DNA from: Biomphalaria glabrata
Taxonomy: Eukaryota; Mollusca; Gastropoda; Planorbidae
Assembly (NCBI RefSeq): GCF_947242115.1
Contig: NC_074725.1
Coordinates: forward strand, 25,252,398-25,316,397
Direction of reading: 5' to 3'
Length of the DNA: 64,000 nucleotides
The position numbers and the translations under genes were made by a program. The notes beneath the pieces are model-generated. The model was given only the letters and a program-made list of their open reading frames with translations, did not search any database and was not told the DNA's origin. Shown here piece after piece: positions 44,801 through 54,520 of this stretch; the stretch's first letter is position 1, and each line of letters starts with the position of its first letter.

Positions 44801-46942
44801 TGAAATGGGGCTTATGAAATGTAAACCTTTGATGTTCTCTACTGAGGTCTTAAAGATGCGATATATTCGAATTGTTTTCATCAGTAGTGGCGCATATAGA
44901 GCGGAGAAGCTGATGCAGAATAAGAAAAAATTTATCACGCAAGATATGTCACTGGGTAGGGTTTGGAAGCTTATGACGTTAATATAGCCTGTGAGAATAG
45001 CCAACAGCTGGATAAAACTTAGCTCTCGACTTGAAGCTTTGATCACTTGGAGTTCTCTAAATTTGTGGTAGAAAACAGCAATAAATATGGTCAAGACAGA
45101 GGTTAAAGTTGCAAGTGTAATCAGTAGAATGGACAGCGTGTCCGATGTGGAATAGTAAGTGAGTCTTATTTCTGTACAGGTTGTAAAGTCTAACAATGGA
45201 TCCGGCCATGTAAATTCAGGACATTCTTCACAGCTTGTGTTTTTGTTGACAATCCTTTCGTTGTCTCGGCAACGTCGACATTCCCAGCAACACGCCAGCT
45301 CTTTTTGTATCTTGTACTCACCTGCTACGCACGGCCTGCTGCACACAGATTCGGGAATGCCCGAATCAGCATTTCCAGGCATTAGGGGCACGATTCTTTC
45401 TTTCTGTATGAGGTTAGCCCAAGAAATATTGTACTCTGTGTATTGTACAGTGCCCGTCGACCTGTCGTAGTTTGCAACTTCTTTCATGACTAAACCTTTC
45501 CTCAATGTAGAGTTAGGATCGCCGTATCCCAAAGGTACGTTCAGGCTGTCGTATGCCAACTGATAGATCACGTACCTTCCACCACTATCCCCGTTGTTGT
45601 CAAATTGTATCGCGCCAGTGTATCCAGTAAAGGAAACATTCTTTAAATAGTTGACCATGTTAACCCTAGATATACAGGCCCTGGCGTCATGTCCTTGAGC
45701 CGAAGGACATAACTCACGAATCAAATTATGCGCCGCGTTGGCAAAAGTTAGGATGGCGTCAATAAGTAAAGTTGTAGTTGGCATGAATTCAAATTTTGGC
45801 GATCTTAAAATATCTACGTTTTCAACACAATTGTCTTTGCTAAAAGAGCAATTGGTCAAATATTCCCAAGCTGTCTTAAACCATGGATTTCTAGTGGTAC
45901 GAAAGTTCTGTTTCTTAACGTAGTCGTAAAATTCTCGAAGTAGAGGAGAGTAAAAAAAAAATACAAATGCTCCGACAAAGATGTCGGCATGCTCCGATAT
46001 TGATTCCTTACTGGCTATAAAAATAGAGTCGCTAGATATCCAAATAAATTGACCAATAGCGTTGAGTTTAACAACAGAATTGAGAACGTGTTTTGTTTGA
46101 AGTTCCTCAGCAAAAAGAATAACAACTCTTGCCTTGACATGATTGAAAAGATCAGAGGCAATAAGGTCTGTAGCGTCCGTTTCGTCCACTTTGTGTGACG
46201 TGGCTATACAAATATTATATCTAGAGGCAGAAGATTTTAAACTTTCAAAGCCTCTTTCTCCGTACGTTCCTTGAGAATAAACGATGGAAATGTAGCTCCA
46301 GCCCATCTGGAAGACAAACTTGATCATGGCGTCAGCCTGGAAATTATCAGGGCCGATGACTCGAAAGAACAATGGGTGCAGGTCTTTGTTGCTTAGCTCC
46401 TCACTGGAGGTGATGTAGCCTACTATAGGCATTTTTGCTATAGTGTAAAGGTAGGATATAGATACTGTAGCGATGCTGGTCATAGGAGCAACGACCCCGA
46501 TGACATCATAAAACGGAACGTCCAGGTCCGAGTCCAATGAATCTGACAAAGTGTGATGGAAACAGGAATCCAAGTGACACGATGCTGCAGGCTGGACGAT
46601 GAAAGATAAGGACTGGGCTACCGCCATTGACGTCATCTCGCAGTCGTCTAAAATGTAGAATCCTAATGAAATGTTTGGGAGTAGTTGAAATTCATTGTTC
46701 ACCTTGTCCACAGCAAAAGCTACGGCCTCTGGGTACTCTATTCCCCAGGACCCGGGAAGTTGGGTGCTATCGCACTTGTTTCCATTTATCCCGTGTGTCT
46801 GCGTCATGATTACCCCAATGTTAACGTCACCCGGTGACGCATACATATTCTTGCTGATGCTAGAGAACAAACACTCATCCGCAACCGGTCGGACAAAAGC
46901 CAGTGTCAGAAGACCAGATATGACCAATAGCGGACAGTGCAT
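34256..46942 (-). CDS. Metabotropic glutamate receptor-like class C GPCR, two coding exons, about 892 aa
   Basis: Exons 44765-46942 (726 codons) and 34256-34756 (166 codons plus stop) join in phase 0 across a 10,008-bp GT-AG intron. Signal peptide (MHCPLLVISGLLTLAFV), then a venus-flytrap domain (GDVNIGVIMTQTHG, GIEYPEAVAFAVDKVN, GWSYISIVYSQGTYGERG), and a cysteine-rich domain (CSRPCVAGEY, CCWECRRC, CEECP). Seven membrane helices follow, with the family signatures IKASSRELSFIQLL and LPDNFNESRFISMCVSTTL, WLAFVPTYF. The intron cuts helix 4. The cytoplasmic tail is short (about 40 residues). It would sit in the plasma membrane and signal through G proteins. The SSEELSNK region resembles the glutamate-binding ST-LS site, but the ligand is not certain. 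TTGTTACAG just upstream (about 46975) may be an acceptor for this exon, implying a 5' non-coding exon further right. Confidence 0.9.
34757..35990. other. Intron, right part of the receptor gene (3' end), no element recognised
   Basis: AT-rich intron sequence. A long (TA)n tract lies at about 35806-35875. Confidence 0.5.
35806..35875. repeat. (TA)n microsatellite, about 35 units
   Basis: Uninterrupted TA dinucleotides after AGCCCATATATA. The Ile-Tyr frames across it are artefacts. Confidence 0.95.
36000..36760 (-). pseudogene. LINE reverse-transcriptase fragment (intronic)
   Basis: The minus strand contains ILNRWTEHYSLLFGDKRY, APGSDGLPAEIFK, WEKCVVPPVLRNAVIISL and YKKGDKSYCPNYRGI, in that order. 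These are the palm/finger motifs of an endonuclease-type LINE, in several frames with stops. Confidence 0.75.
36830..38090 (-). mobile_element. Gypsy-type LTR element fossil: reverse transcriptase and RNase H
   Basis: The minus strand carries reverse-transcriptase phrases (LFQFNYMPFGLVNA, TWEEHMKALEKVF) at about 37700-37900 and RNase H phrases (LATDASFTAIGSCL, GARFTLLIDYAPLNAM, FADTLSR) at about 36850-37200. Broken in many places, no LTRs seen; old. A 91-bp triplication lies inside it. Confidence 0.75.
37182..37455. repeat. 91-bp tandem triplication
   Basis: Units begin GATGAAATAGTCTTTCTTTT at 37182, 37273 and 37364. They are nearly identical (one unit differs by a T/G after the T run), so the triplication is recent compared with the decayed host sequence. 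Confidence 0.9.
38085..38315 (+). mobile_element. Gypsy-like fossil fragment (integrase C-terminal type)
   Basis: Plus-strand frame YYSELEYLTSPDGHTAFQHV, KACEHAKEATAEVNRVNQA, then RFRQLEPVDKVRLLL. The last phrase resembles the 'F-GDKVLVLLP' module following integrase cores. Short, isolated, opposite in strand to the neighbouring Gypsy piece, so probably another insertion. Confidence 0.5.
38588..38679 (-). repeat. tRNA-like SINE head
   Basis: The minus strand reads CCTGGTCGTGTGGTTAGCGC then GCTGGACTG, and later GGTCCCGGGTTCATACCC. These resemble the A and B boxes of a tRNA gene. No full cloverleaf was confirmed; likely a SINE, not a functional tRNA. Confidence 0.6.
38680..39008. other. Intron, nothing recognised
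   Basis: AT-rich; no repeat family recognised. Confidence 0.4.
39009..40320 (-). mobile_element. Degenerate hAT-like transposon (intronic)
   Basis: The left end CAGTGGCGTAGCTAG and the right end (minus strand) CAGTGGCGGGCGTAGCTAG form an imperfect inverted repeat, followed on both sides by GATGCCC-rich sequence. Inside, a minus-strand frame at 39473-39655 (DIDKNKFRLKRKRRQQF) could be transposase debris. No 8-bp duplication found. Confidence 0.5.
40321..42040. other. Intron with a diverged CGGAACA array, otherwise unassigned
   Basis: Contains the array at 40400-41100. GACGGACAGACCAACCAACAG (about 41190) and AAATAAACGGCTCCTGATGG follow it and look like part of the same transposon-like repeat. 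No gene. Confidence 0.4.
40400..41100. repeat. Diverged tandem array with CGGAACAA core
   Basis: The core AAAATxCGGAACAAT or a close variant occurs near 40425, 40525, 40600, 40728, 40765, 40890, 40975 and 41080, each time near GTAATATAAGTC/AGATTTTCATT words. Spacing about 40-125 bp, so the units are irregular. Confidence 0.6.
42418..42472 (+). pseudogene. 3' terminus of the RTE-like LINE (left arm)
   Basis: GGAAGCAGCTTACCGCCCAA through GCGGGAGGATCTAAGTAAGT matches the last 50 bp of the full-length LINE (19539-22705), with an altered tail. Confidence 0.75.
43105..43380 (-). pseudogene. 3' part of the RTE-like LINE (right arm), internally deleted
   Basis: The minus strand matches the LINE from about the LNVAQQRWL region through REDL at the end, but a block of roughly 140 bp (KPKRGKRKQ to SDIASD) is missing. 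GCGCCGAACGGCGCGAGAGG at the terminus is recognisable. Older and more diverged than copies 1 and 2. Confidence 0.75.
44391..44600 (-). pseudogene. 3' tail of a LINE with C2H2 finger
   Basis: The minus strand reads RRVKMQRRL in one frame and CPTCDRSCVSRIGLFSHTRS in another, the zinc-finger end of this LINE group. Related to 9070-9395 (shared RRVKxQR and CTCTTTAGTCACA). Confidence 0.7.
44601..44764. other. Intron beside the exon 1 donor
   Basis: Ends with the donor GTAATACAC (minus strand, 44764 downward). A degenerate CACTACGCCCATG end of the repeat family lies at 44697-44709. Confidence 0.6.
44765..46942 (-). CDS. Receptor exon 1: signal peptide to mid helix 4
   Basis: 2178 bp, single frame, from MHCPLLVISG to SSALIVVQ. 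Covers the ligand-binding domain, cysteine-rich domain, helices 1-3 and the first half of helix 4. Donor CAG|GTAATA. Confidence 0.9.
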
Positions 46943-47238
46943 CTTTGTCCAAACGTCGTCTTTTAAGCTAAATCCTGTAACAAAAGTTCATTTCTCTACA
47001 ACCTCGCTATAGCAAAGTTGCTCTTTCATTGGTATCAATGTGGAGGCAATAGCTCGAACCTGCTGAATGTCGACCAAGTTAGTATTGGGTTTAAACATAA
47101 GATTAGCCCAAATCACAGACAACTCGAAGAGTTCTATTCTGAATGTGACAAGGTTATGGCATGATTTCTTCTGGCGTATGTCAGCTCAATACATTGTCTT
47201 ATGATTTGTTGATAGTATGGGTTGTGGTCAGTTCATTT
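46943..47238. other. Upstream of the receptor start; 5' UTR/intron or promoter
   Basis: TTGTTACAG about 32 bp upstream of the ATG is acceptor-like. No TATA box identified. Confidence 0.4.
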
Positions 47239-47357
47239 CCAATTTTACAGAGAGCTGTTTACAATTTTAAAGAGAGCTGTTTACCATTTTAAAGAGAGCT
47301 GTTTACCATTTTAAAGAGAGCTGTTTACCATTTTAAAGAGAGCTGTTTACCATTTCT
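47239..47357. repeat. 22-bp tandem repeat, about 5 units
   Basis: TTTTAAAGAGAGCTGTTTACCA repeats with one or two differences in the first units. Confidence 0.9.
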
Positions 47358-47518
47358 TACGTTTACTGCAACTTTTCGTTTGTCTGCGAAATAAAATAAA
47401 AAAAAAGTAGCGTTACATAATTCCAACATATGGAAATAAACGCACACGCATGTCTAAAATGTATTTGCTGCTGGTTCTGTTGTAAACCTGTATAGAAATA
47501 GAGAAAGAGAAGTTAGCC

Positions 47519-49078
47519 ATGGAAAAAGAAAGAGAGAAAGAGAAGTTAGCCATGGAAAAGGAAAGAGAGAAAGAAAAGGTAGTTGTAAAAAAGGAAAAGT
47601 TAGCCATGGAAAAAGAAAGAGAGAAAGAGAAATTAACTATTGATAAAGAGAAATTAGCTATGGATAAAGAAATTGAAAAAGAGAAGTTAGCTATCAATAA
47701 AGAGAATAAAGAAATTGAGAAAGAGAAGCTAGCTTTGGAGAAAGAAAGGTTAGCCATAGAGAAAGAAAAGTTGGCAATAAAAAAAAAAGAAAAAGCTAAA
47801 AAGGAAGGTACTGGAAAGAAAAATGACGTGTCTGGAAATAAATTGGCGAAATATAAAGGTACAATGTTTGATGAGAATAAAATAGACATAGATATTTTCT
47901 TAAAGAAGTTTGAAATTGAAATGAAAGAATTGGCTTTTCAAGAAGATAAATGGACATTTTTGTTATCGATATCATTTGCAGCAGAGGTGCCGTCAAAGAT
48001 TTGCATGAATCAGAATAATTACCAAATAGTAAAGGAGCAATTAGTACAACATATGAAAAAACTGAGGCGTTTTATCGTCAACAATATGTTAATTGCACCA
48101 TTGAAACCAACGAGGATCCTCAAACATTTTTAGACAAGATGAATAGCTACTTTGACAATTGGACATCAAAAATAGAAAAGACGTTTGATGGACTAAAGGT
48201 ATTTCTTATTGTCGTGCGCGCGTGAAGTTTTCTTTACATTTAATATTGGTATTTTAGCGTATATGAAGTAGTTCTTTTTAGTGCGTTTGTTGTATAGAAT
48301 ATTGTGTGTGTGTGTGTTTACGTCATCCTTAGTTCCCGCAAGAGAGAGAGCTTCTTTTGTGAGCTAGGGAGCTGGTCTGGTTGTTTGTTTCCCCCTTGTA
48401 TAAGGGGTGTTATGCTTTGGGCTATGGGAAAGTGTGTCGCCTTTCCGCCTTTGGAGTTTTGCATTAACTCTTGTTGTTGAGGTGTAGGGAGTTGAGGTTA
48501 CGTTGGGCGCCGAGATGGAGTGTGAGCGTGAAGGTGTGTTATGGAAACTTATTGACGTTAGACTAATTCTTAATTCAATGATGACTTCAATGATAGTGAT
48601 GTATATGTAAATATGTTGATAACTTATAATTAATTATTATTAAATATTGTTCATATTGATAACTGTTGTTATTCACTAACTGTTCAGTTGAATAACTGTT
48701 ATTCGATGTTCGTATTTTACATGCCATTATCTTTAGGTTCTTGTGTTACTCTGTTCAGGCTGGGGATACGGGACCATCATATCATACTCTACTTAAGCGA
48801 CTAAACCCACCTGACACTTATGCTGTCATTTATGAGAGTCAGGATGAACTAAAAATATTCCTGCTGGAGAGAAAGCCAAAATCTGTAGATGAGATTGTAA
48901 AATTAATAAGGGCTTACAAAGTGGCACATCCTGAAAAAAAATTAAACAGAGGTAGAGATATCGAAGAAATAGTAGCATTAATAGAGCAAGAGAAACACAA
49001 GACAGTTATAGCAACAATAGAAGATTTAATTTTGAAGGACAGAATAGGTTTAGAGGACAAGAAAGGAGCCAAATAGAT
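47519..49078 (+). pseudogene. Gag-like region of the Gypsy fossil
   Basis: The first part (from 47519) is a long Lys/Glu coiled coil of repeated MEKEREKEKLA-type units followed by the start of a capsid-like domain (FLKKFEIEMKELAF). The second part (48741-49078) has FLLERKPKSVDEIVKLIRAY, as in SCAN/gag-like domains of mollusc Gypsy elements. A segment of other origin separates them (48199-48733). No zinc knuckle or protease recognised. Confidence 0.6.
48199..48733. other. Insert within the gag-like region
   Basis: Splits gag-like coding sequence. Begins at GGTATTTC and ends TTATCTTTAG, i.e. with GT...AG-like borders. It is non-coding, with a GT-repeat and GTATAAGGGGTG in the middle. It could be an LTR-type insertion or an intron-like sequence; not resolved. 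Confidence 0.35.
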
Positions 49079-49099
49079 AGTAGACAAGGCAAGAATAAT

Positions 49100-50160
49100 A
49101 GCTACATAATAATTCAGCTTGTGGTACCTAGAGAATTCAGGCAGCGTATTATGGAAAACGGGCATGATTTAGCGCACGCAGGACATATAGGAGTACATAA
49201 AACGAAACAAAGAATGTTCAAGGATTTTTATTGGCCATCTATTAGTAAGGACAAGAAAAACTATGTGACTTTGTGCAAACTATGTCAAACAAAAGAGACA
49301 AGAAAAATAAAAACACCATTAGAAAGGGTGGATATACCAGATAGACCATTTAGAAAAATGGCGATTGATCTAATTGGAACAGTAGTTTCGAATAGGGGTC
49401 ACCGTTATATTCTGTGATAGACGTGTGCTCAAGATGACCAGAAGCTATTCCACTCAAAAGAATTGAAGATACATCGTACAAGCATTATATACATTATTTA
49501 CAAGATTTGGATTTCCCAAAGAAATATTATCAGATAGGGGCACTCAATTCAACTGTCAGCTGACTACAACAATCTTTAACATGTTTGGGATTCAGCAAAG
49601 GTTTACAGCTCCTTACCACCCACAGAGCAATGGTATTTGTGAACGTTTTAATGGTACGCTAAAGAAAGCATTATCTAAAGTAGTGGATGATAAACTCAAA
49701 GAGTGGGATCTGGCTATTCCGTCAATACTATTTGCATACAGAGAGAGACGTAATGAAACAACAGAATTTTCACCATTTCATATGATTTATGGAGGAAATC
49801 CGCGAGGTCCAATGACAATATTGAAAGATTTGATTATCCCTCATGAACACGTAGGAACTAATGACAGTTATGATATTGTGACAGAAACTAGAAATCAGGT
49901 TATAAAGGCATACAAAGAAGCGGGTAGAGAGGTACTAGAGAAAATGAATTAACACATTCTAGGGTGAATGAACATAGAAAAAATGACGGAATAGAGGTAG
50001 GAAAAAATGTTTTTGTGTTACTCTAGGATAAGAATAATGTACTGTTCACAAAATGGCTGAGACCGTACAAAGTTACAAGGAAAATTAGCTATGTGGATTA
50101 TGAAATAGACATTGATTCGAAGCTCAGAATATTTCATGTAGATTTGTTAAAAGAGTTCAG
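49100..50160 (+). pseudogene. Integrase region of the Gypsy fossil
   Basis: Zinc-binding H2C2 module (HAGHIGVHKTKQRMFKDFYW, CKLCQ), catalytic-core phrases (RKMAIDLIGT, EILSDRGTQF, YHPQSNGICERFNGTLKKA), and a GPY/F-like C-terminal module (KWLRPYKVT, FHVDLLKEF). The order H2C2-core-GPY/F is normal. What is unusual is that reverse transcriptase follows instead of preceding. Confidence 0.8.
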
Positions 50161-51055
50161 ACCAAGACAAAGAAGTGAAGAAAGGAGTAAAGATGAGTCG
50201 ATGACAATGGGTGCCTGTGTGACAGAAGAAACGGAGACAGAGGAAAGGTTTAGATCAATAGAGACAGTGGCAACAGAAATTAGGCAAACATGGAAGGATG
50301 TCACGGTAAATGGAGTTTCTCTTGAAAGAGCTAAAGAAATCAAAGCACTAATTGAGGATTATAAGAATATTTTTACGGATTTACCTGGAAAAACAAGTAT
50401 TATAGAACATGATATCAAGTTAACTGGCAAAGTACCGAATAAACTAACACAATATACGATCCCATTAAACCATAGAGAAGCATTACAGAAGGAAATTGAT
50501 GAGCTACTAACACTGGGAGTGATAGAACCATCTAGCTCACCATGTGCTGCACCATTCGTGCTTGTTAAAAAAAAGTGTGGTAACATAAGATTGTGTGTGG
50601 ATTATCGAGAGTTGAATAAAGTCACATAATTTGTTCCATTTCCAATGCCACAAGCAGACGAAATGTTTACTAAGCTAAAAAAAAATGCAAAGATTTTTAG
50701 CACGTTGGATCTGTCTAGAGTCTAGAGGATACTGGCAAGTACCTCTAAAACAAGAAGCTAAATCGTTATCGGTATTTAAGACACCTTCTGGCATATATCA
50801 ATGGAATGTGATGAGCTTTGGCTTGGTAAATGCTCCAGCCACGTTAAACAGAATGATGACCAAATTATTCAACCATAGAAGAGACACAATTTGTTATTTA
50901 GATGATAAATGCATTTTCAGTAAGCAATTGGATGATCATATACAAAGCCTTGAAGAGGTTTTTAAAATTATCAAATAAAAAAATTAATTTTAACATTGAA
51001 ACCAACAAAGATAAAAATTGGCCTCAGTGAAATTTCATTTTTGGGGTATAAGATA
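50161..51055 (+). pseudogene. Reverse-transcriptase region of the Gypsy fossil
   Basis: Begins with the linker YKNIFTDLPGKTSIIEHDIK, common before Gypsy polymerases. Then IEPSSSPCAAPFVLVKKK, RLCVDYRELNKVT, a YWQVPL palm motif, FGLVNAPATLNRMM and the catalytic YLDD. Runs into a Rex1-like LINE at about 51056. Confidence 0.8.
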
Positions 51056-51092
<37 letters not shown>

Positions 51093-52066
51093 CTTTATTG
51101 GAAATTTGTCTTACTATTTGTGCATTACACCAAACAAAAACCATTGTAACTACAAGAAACCAAAATGTACATTCACACCAGACTCACTCATAATTTACAT
51201 GTGACAAGTTTATATCAGATTGTTCGTATTTAATGATTTGATAGCCAAAGAGTGTTTGTGTCTGCTTGTCTTTGCTATCGGTGTCTTGTATCTCTTTCTT
51301 TTGTGATGGTAAAATCCTGACACAAAGGGTGATTCTTTATTTCGAGGATCTTGTTAGCTTTTTTATAGATGTTTATCTCAAACAACTGCCCAAATGGGGT
51401 TTGTTTTTTGCCAATGATTTTACCAGCAGCATTTAGGATTCTATAAAGTTTATTTTTATTTTTAATGCTCAGATTGCCGTACCAGGCAGTGATATTGAAA
51501 CTTAAAATATTGCAGATATGAGCGTGATAAAACATAGCCAAGGCCTTTTCGCTAACATTAAACGAGGACGGTTTTCTTAGTAATCATAATCTTTGCTGCC
51601 CTTTTTTGTTGATATAATCAGTATTTGCAGTAAAATTTAGTTTATTGTCTAGGATATTACCAAGGTATTTAAAGGTTTGCACAATTTCAATAGTCTCTCC
51701 AGCTACAGAAACAATATCATTTTCCTTCTTTTCCCTACGAAAATCGATTATCATTTCTTTGTTTTTTTTTACATTTAATAATAAAAAATTTTCTTTACAA
51801 TATTTTTCAATGTGTTCTATTTCTTTGAAATACTCATTTACGTCTGAGCTCTCTGAGAGCAGGGCAAGAAGAGCCGCATCATCAGCGAATTTTGTGAAGG
51901 AGCAAAAAGGACTATCGGATTGAAAATCATTGGTGTACAAAATGAACCACAAAGGCGATGTCACAGACCCCTGGGGGGCCCCTGTGTTAACTATGCGTGC
52001 ATTGTTTACCCTAACCCTCTGAGATCTCAAATTGAGTACATTACACCACTGGAAGAAACGGTATGA
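51056..52066 (-). mobile_element. Rex1-like LINE, 3' half, inserted in the Gypsy fossil
   Basis: The minus strand encodes the end of a reverse transcriptase: NTGAPQGSVTSPLWFILYTN, FADDAALL, LLNVKKNKEMIIDFRREKK, FKYLGNILDNKLNF, then SFNITAWYGNLSIKNKNKL and ILEIKNHPLC. These are Rex1/Babar-type motifs. The 3' end is a (TAA)n tail (51056-51095 on the plus strand). The frame shifts once near 51560-51590. It begins near RFFQWCNVLNLRSQ at 52066, so it is 5'-truncated. Confidence 0.8.
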
Positions 52067-52079
52067 AAAATATTGAACA

Positions 52080-52360
52080 TTAAGGTACCAAAGACAAAGA
52101 AGAAAATTAGAAGCCTTCTGGGTCTATGCAACTTTTATAGAAAATTTATCCCATATTTTTCAGAATAGGGTTCTATCAAATGGGAGCTAAATTTTAACTA
52201 TGGACGGATCACGCTCCCTTGGCCTTCATTAATACAAATAAATTAGGTAACAACAGAATAGCCAGGTGGGCATTGCAACTTATGAATTATAACTTGGAGG
52301 TCAGGACAATACCAGGGAAAGACAATGTGATAGCTGAAACATTATCACGGTGTACCTAAG
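52080..52360 (+). pseudogene. RNase H end of the Gypsy fossil
   Basis: After the LINE the Gypsy pol resumes: KVPKTKKKIRSLLGLCNFYR (connection/thumb), then TDHAPLAFINTNK, RIARWALQLMNYNLEV, ending AETLSRC. Confidence 0.8.
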
Positions 52361-52525
52361 AAGGAAAAGAAATGGAAGTAAGGAAAGGAGCTTGGCCACG
52401 TCATTTTTGTTTCTGTTGGTTGGTCAAAAGAATAATGTCAGTAAAATCATTTTGGTGAGAACATAATGAACAGCAGTGTAGTGAATAGACATGTATATCA
52501 GATTGGAATATTTTGTAAATGTATA

Positions 52526-53022
52526 TGTTGTCACAAACCGCTGTGAGCCCACACCCGTTTGTGTGTGTGTAGCAAAACAACAGCAGTCCACTACGGGCCT
52601 GGCTAAGGAATGTTGACCTAGCTGACCCCTTTCCCGCCATCATGGCCTTAGTTATTGTGGAAAGTTTTATTTTTGTTTACTGTTATTTCTATTTTAGATC
52701 TAATGCAATTATTTATGTTTTTAGTATATTCTAATTAGATTTGTTTTGGTATTGGAAGGGGAAATGGGTATTTTTGTGTGTGCTTTTAATGTTTATTTTG
52801 TTGTCACGTGACCAGGTGACCTAGTCTACAACGAGGGAGGGGTGACCTGGAGAATTTGGGGACAAAGGGGCAGTTGGCGTGGGTTTTGTAGAGCGGACGG
52901 TCGTATTTCCCGCTTCTTCTTGTTTTCATAATATTATTCTATACTTTATATTAATAAAGTGAGATGCTACATGTTGTAACTATTATTCTGGTGTTGAGTT
53001 TTATATGTTAATTGGATCAACA
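52526..53022. repeat. Probable solo LTR or LTR-like insert
   Basis: Starts TGTTGTCACAAACCGCTGTG and ends GGATCAACA, giving matching TGTTG...CAACA tips. Has AATAAA near 52952 and a GC-rich patch. No second copy in the window and no clear target duplication. Confidence 0.45.
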
Positions 53023-53740
53023 AACACCTAAAGCCACAAAAGACCACTACACAGTTCCAGCGTCAACAGTCGGGCCTCCAGAATCGCCCTAGACCACGAC
53101 CAGTTAAAGCAGGCGCCAGCACACTGCTAGCGTCTTGTGACGTATGTATACTGGTGTAAGTTAGTGTAATCGAAGACTGTATGGATTGACGAAGCTTTGT
53201 TACATGTGTGAGGTGTCGAGATATTAATATATGGTGTTATATTGAGAACTTGATGAAACCATTGTTAGAAATTTCAAACATATTATTATAGTTACATAGT
53301 TAATTATAGTTTATAATTATGAAATATGAGATTAACTCTGATTGGTTCGTTGCGGTAATCTGGGCATTGTATATTGGGATGTCTGCAAGTAATTTGGAAC
53401 CTAAAATAATAATGTAGGGAATGGTGATATGTAAGTATGCTGTTGGATGTTTTGTTGTTGTTGTTGGTTTTTACCTGGTTTAACCGAATGAGAATTAATG
53501 AAGATAATATAATTATATTGTACAGTGGTTAACAATTTTATTTGATATTTAAAGGACGTTCGATGTACATCAAACTTGGAAAAAAAAAGGGGGGTGTTAC
53601 GGTCGTAGCGCAGCATGGTGCGAATGGGAAAAAAAGGTGCCAATTCGGGTATTGAATGGAAGGGAGGTTAAAAAGAGGAAGCCGAAGATTGACAGGATGA
53701 GAGATAAAAAGGTTCATGTTTACGTAACTTGTTATAATAC

Positions 53741-54469
53741 TGTTATAAACTTGGTGGTGGCACAGAGAGGGGAAGTGGTGTGTGTGTAGTCAGCCGACGC
53801 AAATCGCCCCAGGCCAGCGCTAGACGAACGGTCAACCGTGACGAGCTACGACAATCGGCCAAGACGAGTGTCAACAAGAGGGTTCGGGAAGAATCGCCGT
53901 CGTGAATAGAGCTCAGTAGCGTCACGAGAGTTGTAGTCATCTGACCACCTAGAAACGTCGAGCGGCGTTCTGTCCGGTTCTAGAAGGCCAGTAGGGACCC
54001 TATATAAAGAGCGGAGGTGTCGCAGTCAAGACGGTTCAGAAAGCGGGTTCACGACAGGAGTTCAGAACACGGTCGACTACATCACAGTTCAACGGTGTGG
54101 TTCTGTACGGAGCATTACGACGGTTCAGTGCGGAGTACTGTCAAGTACAGTTGAGACGTACGGCGTCTTGATCTTGGTCTGTGATCGAGTCCGACACAAC
54201 GAGCCTAGTGTGTGAAGTCAGTCCTGAACTGTTGAACCCAGTGCAAGCCCGGAACGAGACGGAGAGGCCAGTGCAAGAGTTAATACGGCGGAACGGTGTT
54301 ATCGGAGAGATATTTGTACAGTGTACGTGTTGCCAATTGTACAGTATTGGCTGTTATTTATTCAACTATTAAAGTGTTACGTTACTTTGGAGCCCTTAGT
54401 TGTCAAGTTCTTTAAGTTGGTGGTGTATGGTGCAGTTTGCAGAGAGCCTGGATAGTGAGATTCGTAACA
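53741..54469 (+). repeat. 5' LTR (729 bp)
   Basis: TGTTATAAACTTGG...GATTCGTAACA. TATATAAA at about 54001 is a likely TATA box; ATTAAAG near 54369 a possible polyadenylation signal. Confidence 0.85.
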
Positions 54470-54520
54470 ACTGGTGTCAGAAGTGGGATCGGATCGGAAT
54501 CGGATTGGATCGGATCTACT

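Noticed and set aside
44754-44987. Plus-strand frames over the receptor exon
   Set aside because: Shadows of the minus-strand receptor coding sequence.
47413-47889. 158-codon minus-strand frame rich in Ser-Phe repeats
   Set aside because: Antisense shadow of the Lys/Glu coiled-coil repeats of the gag-like region.
54181-54372. Frame repeated at 58270-58470
   Set aside because: Part of the 5' and 3' LTRs of the gag-only element; no independent evidence for coding.
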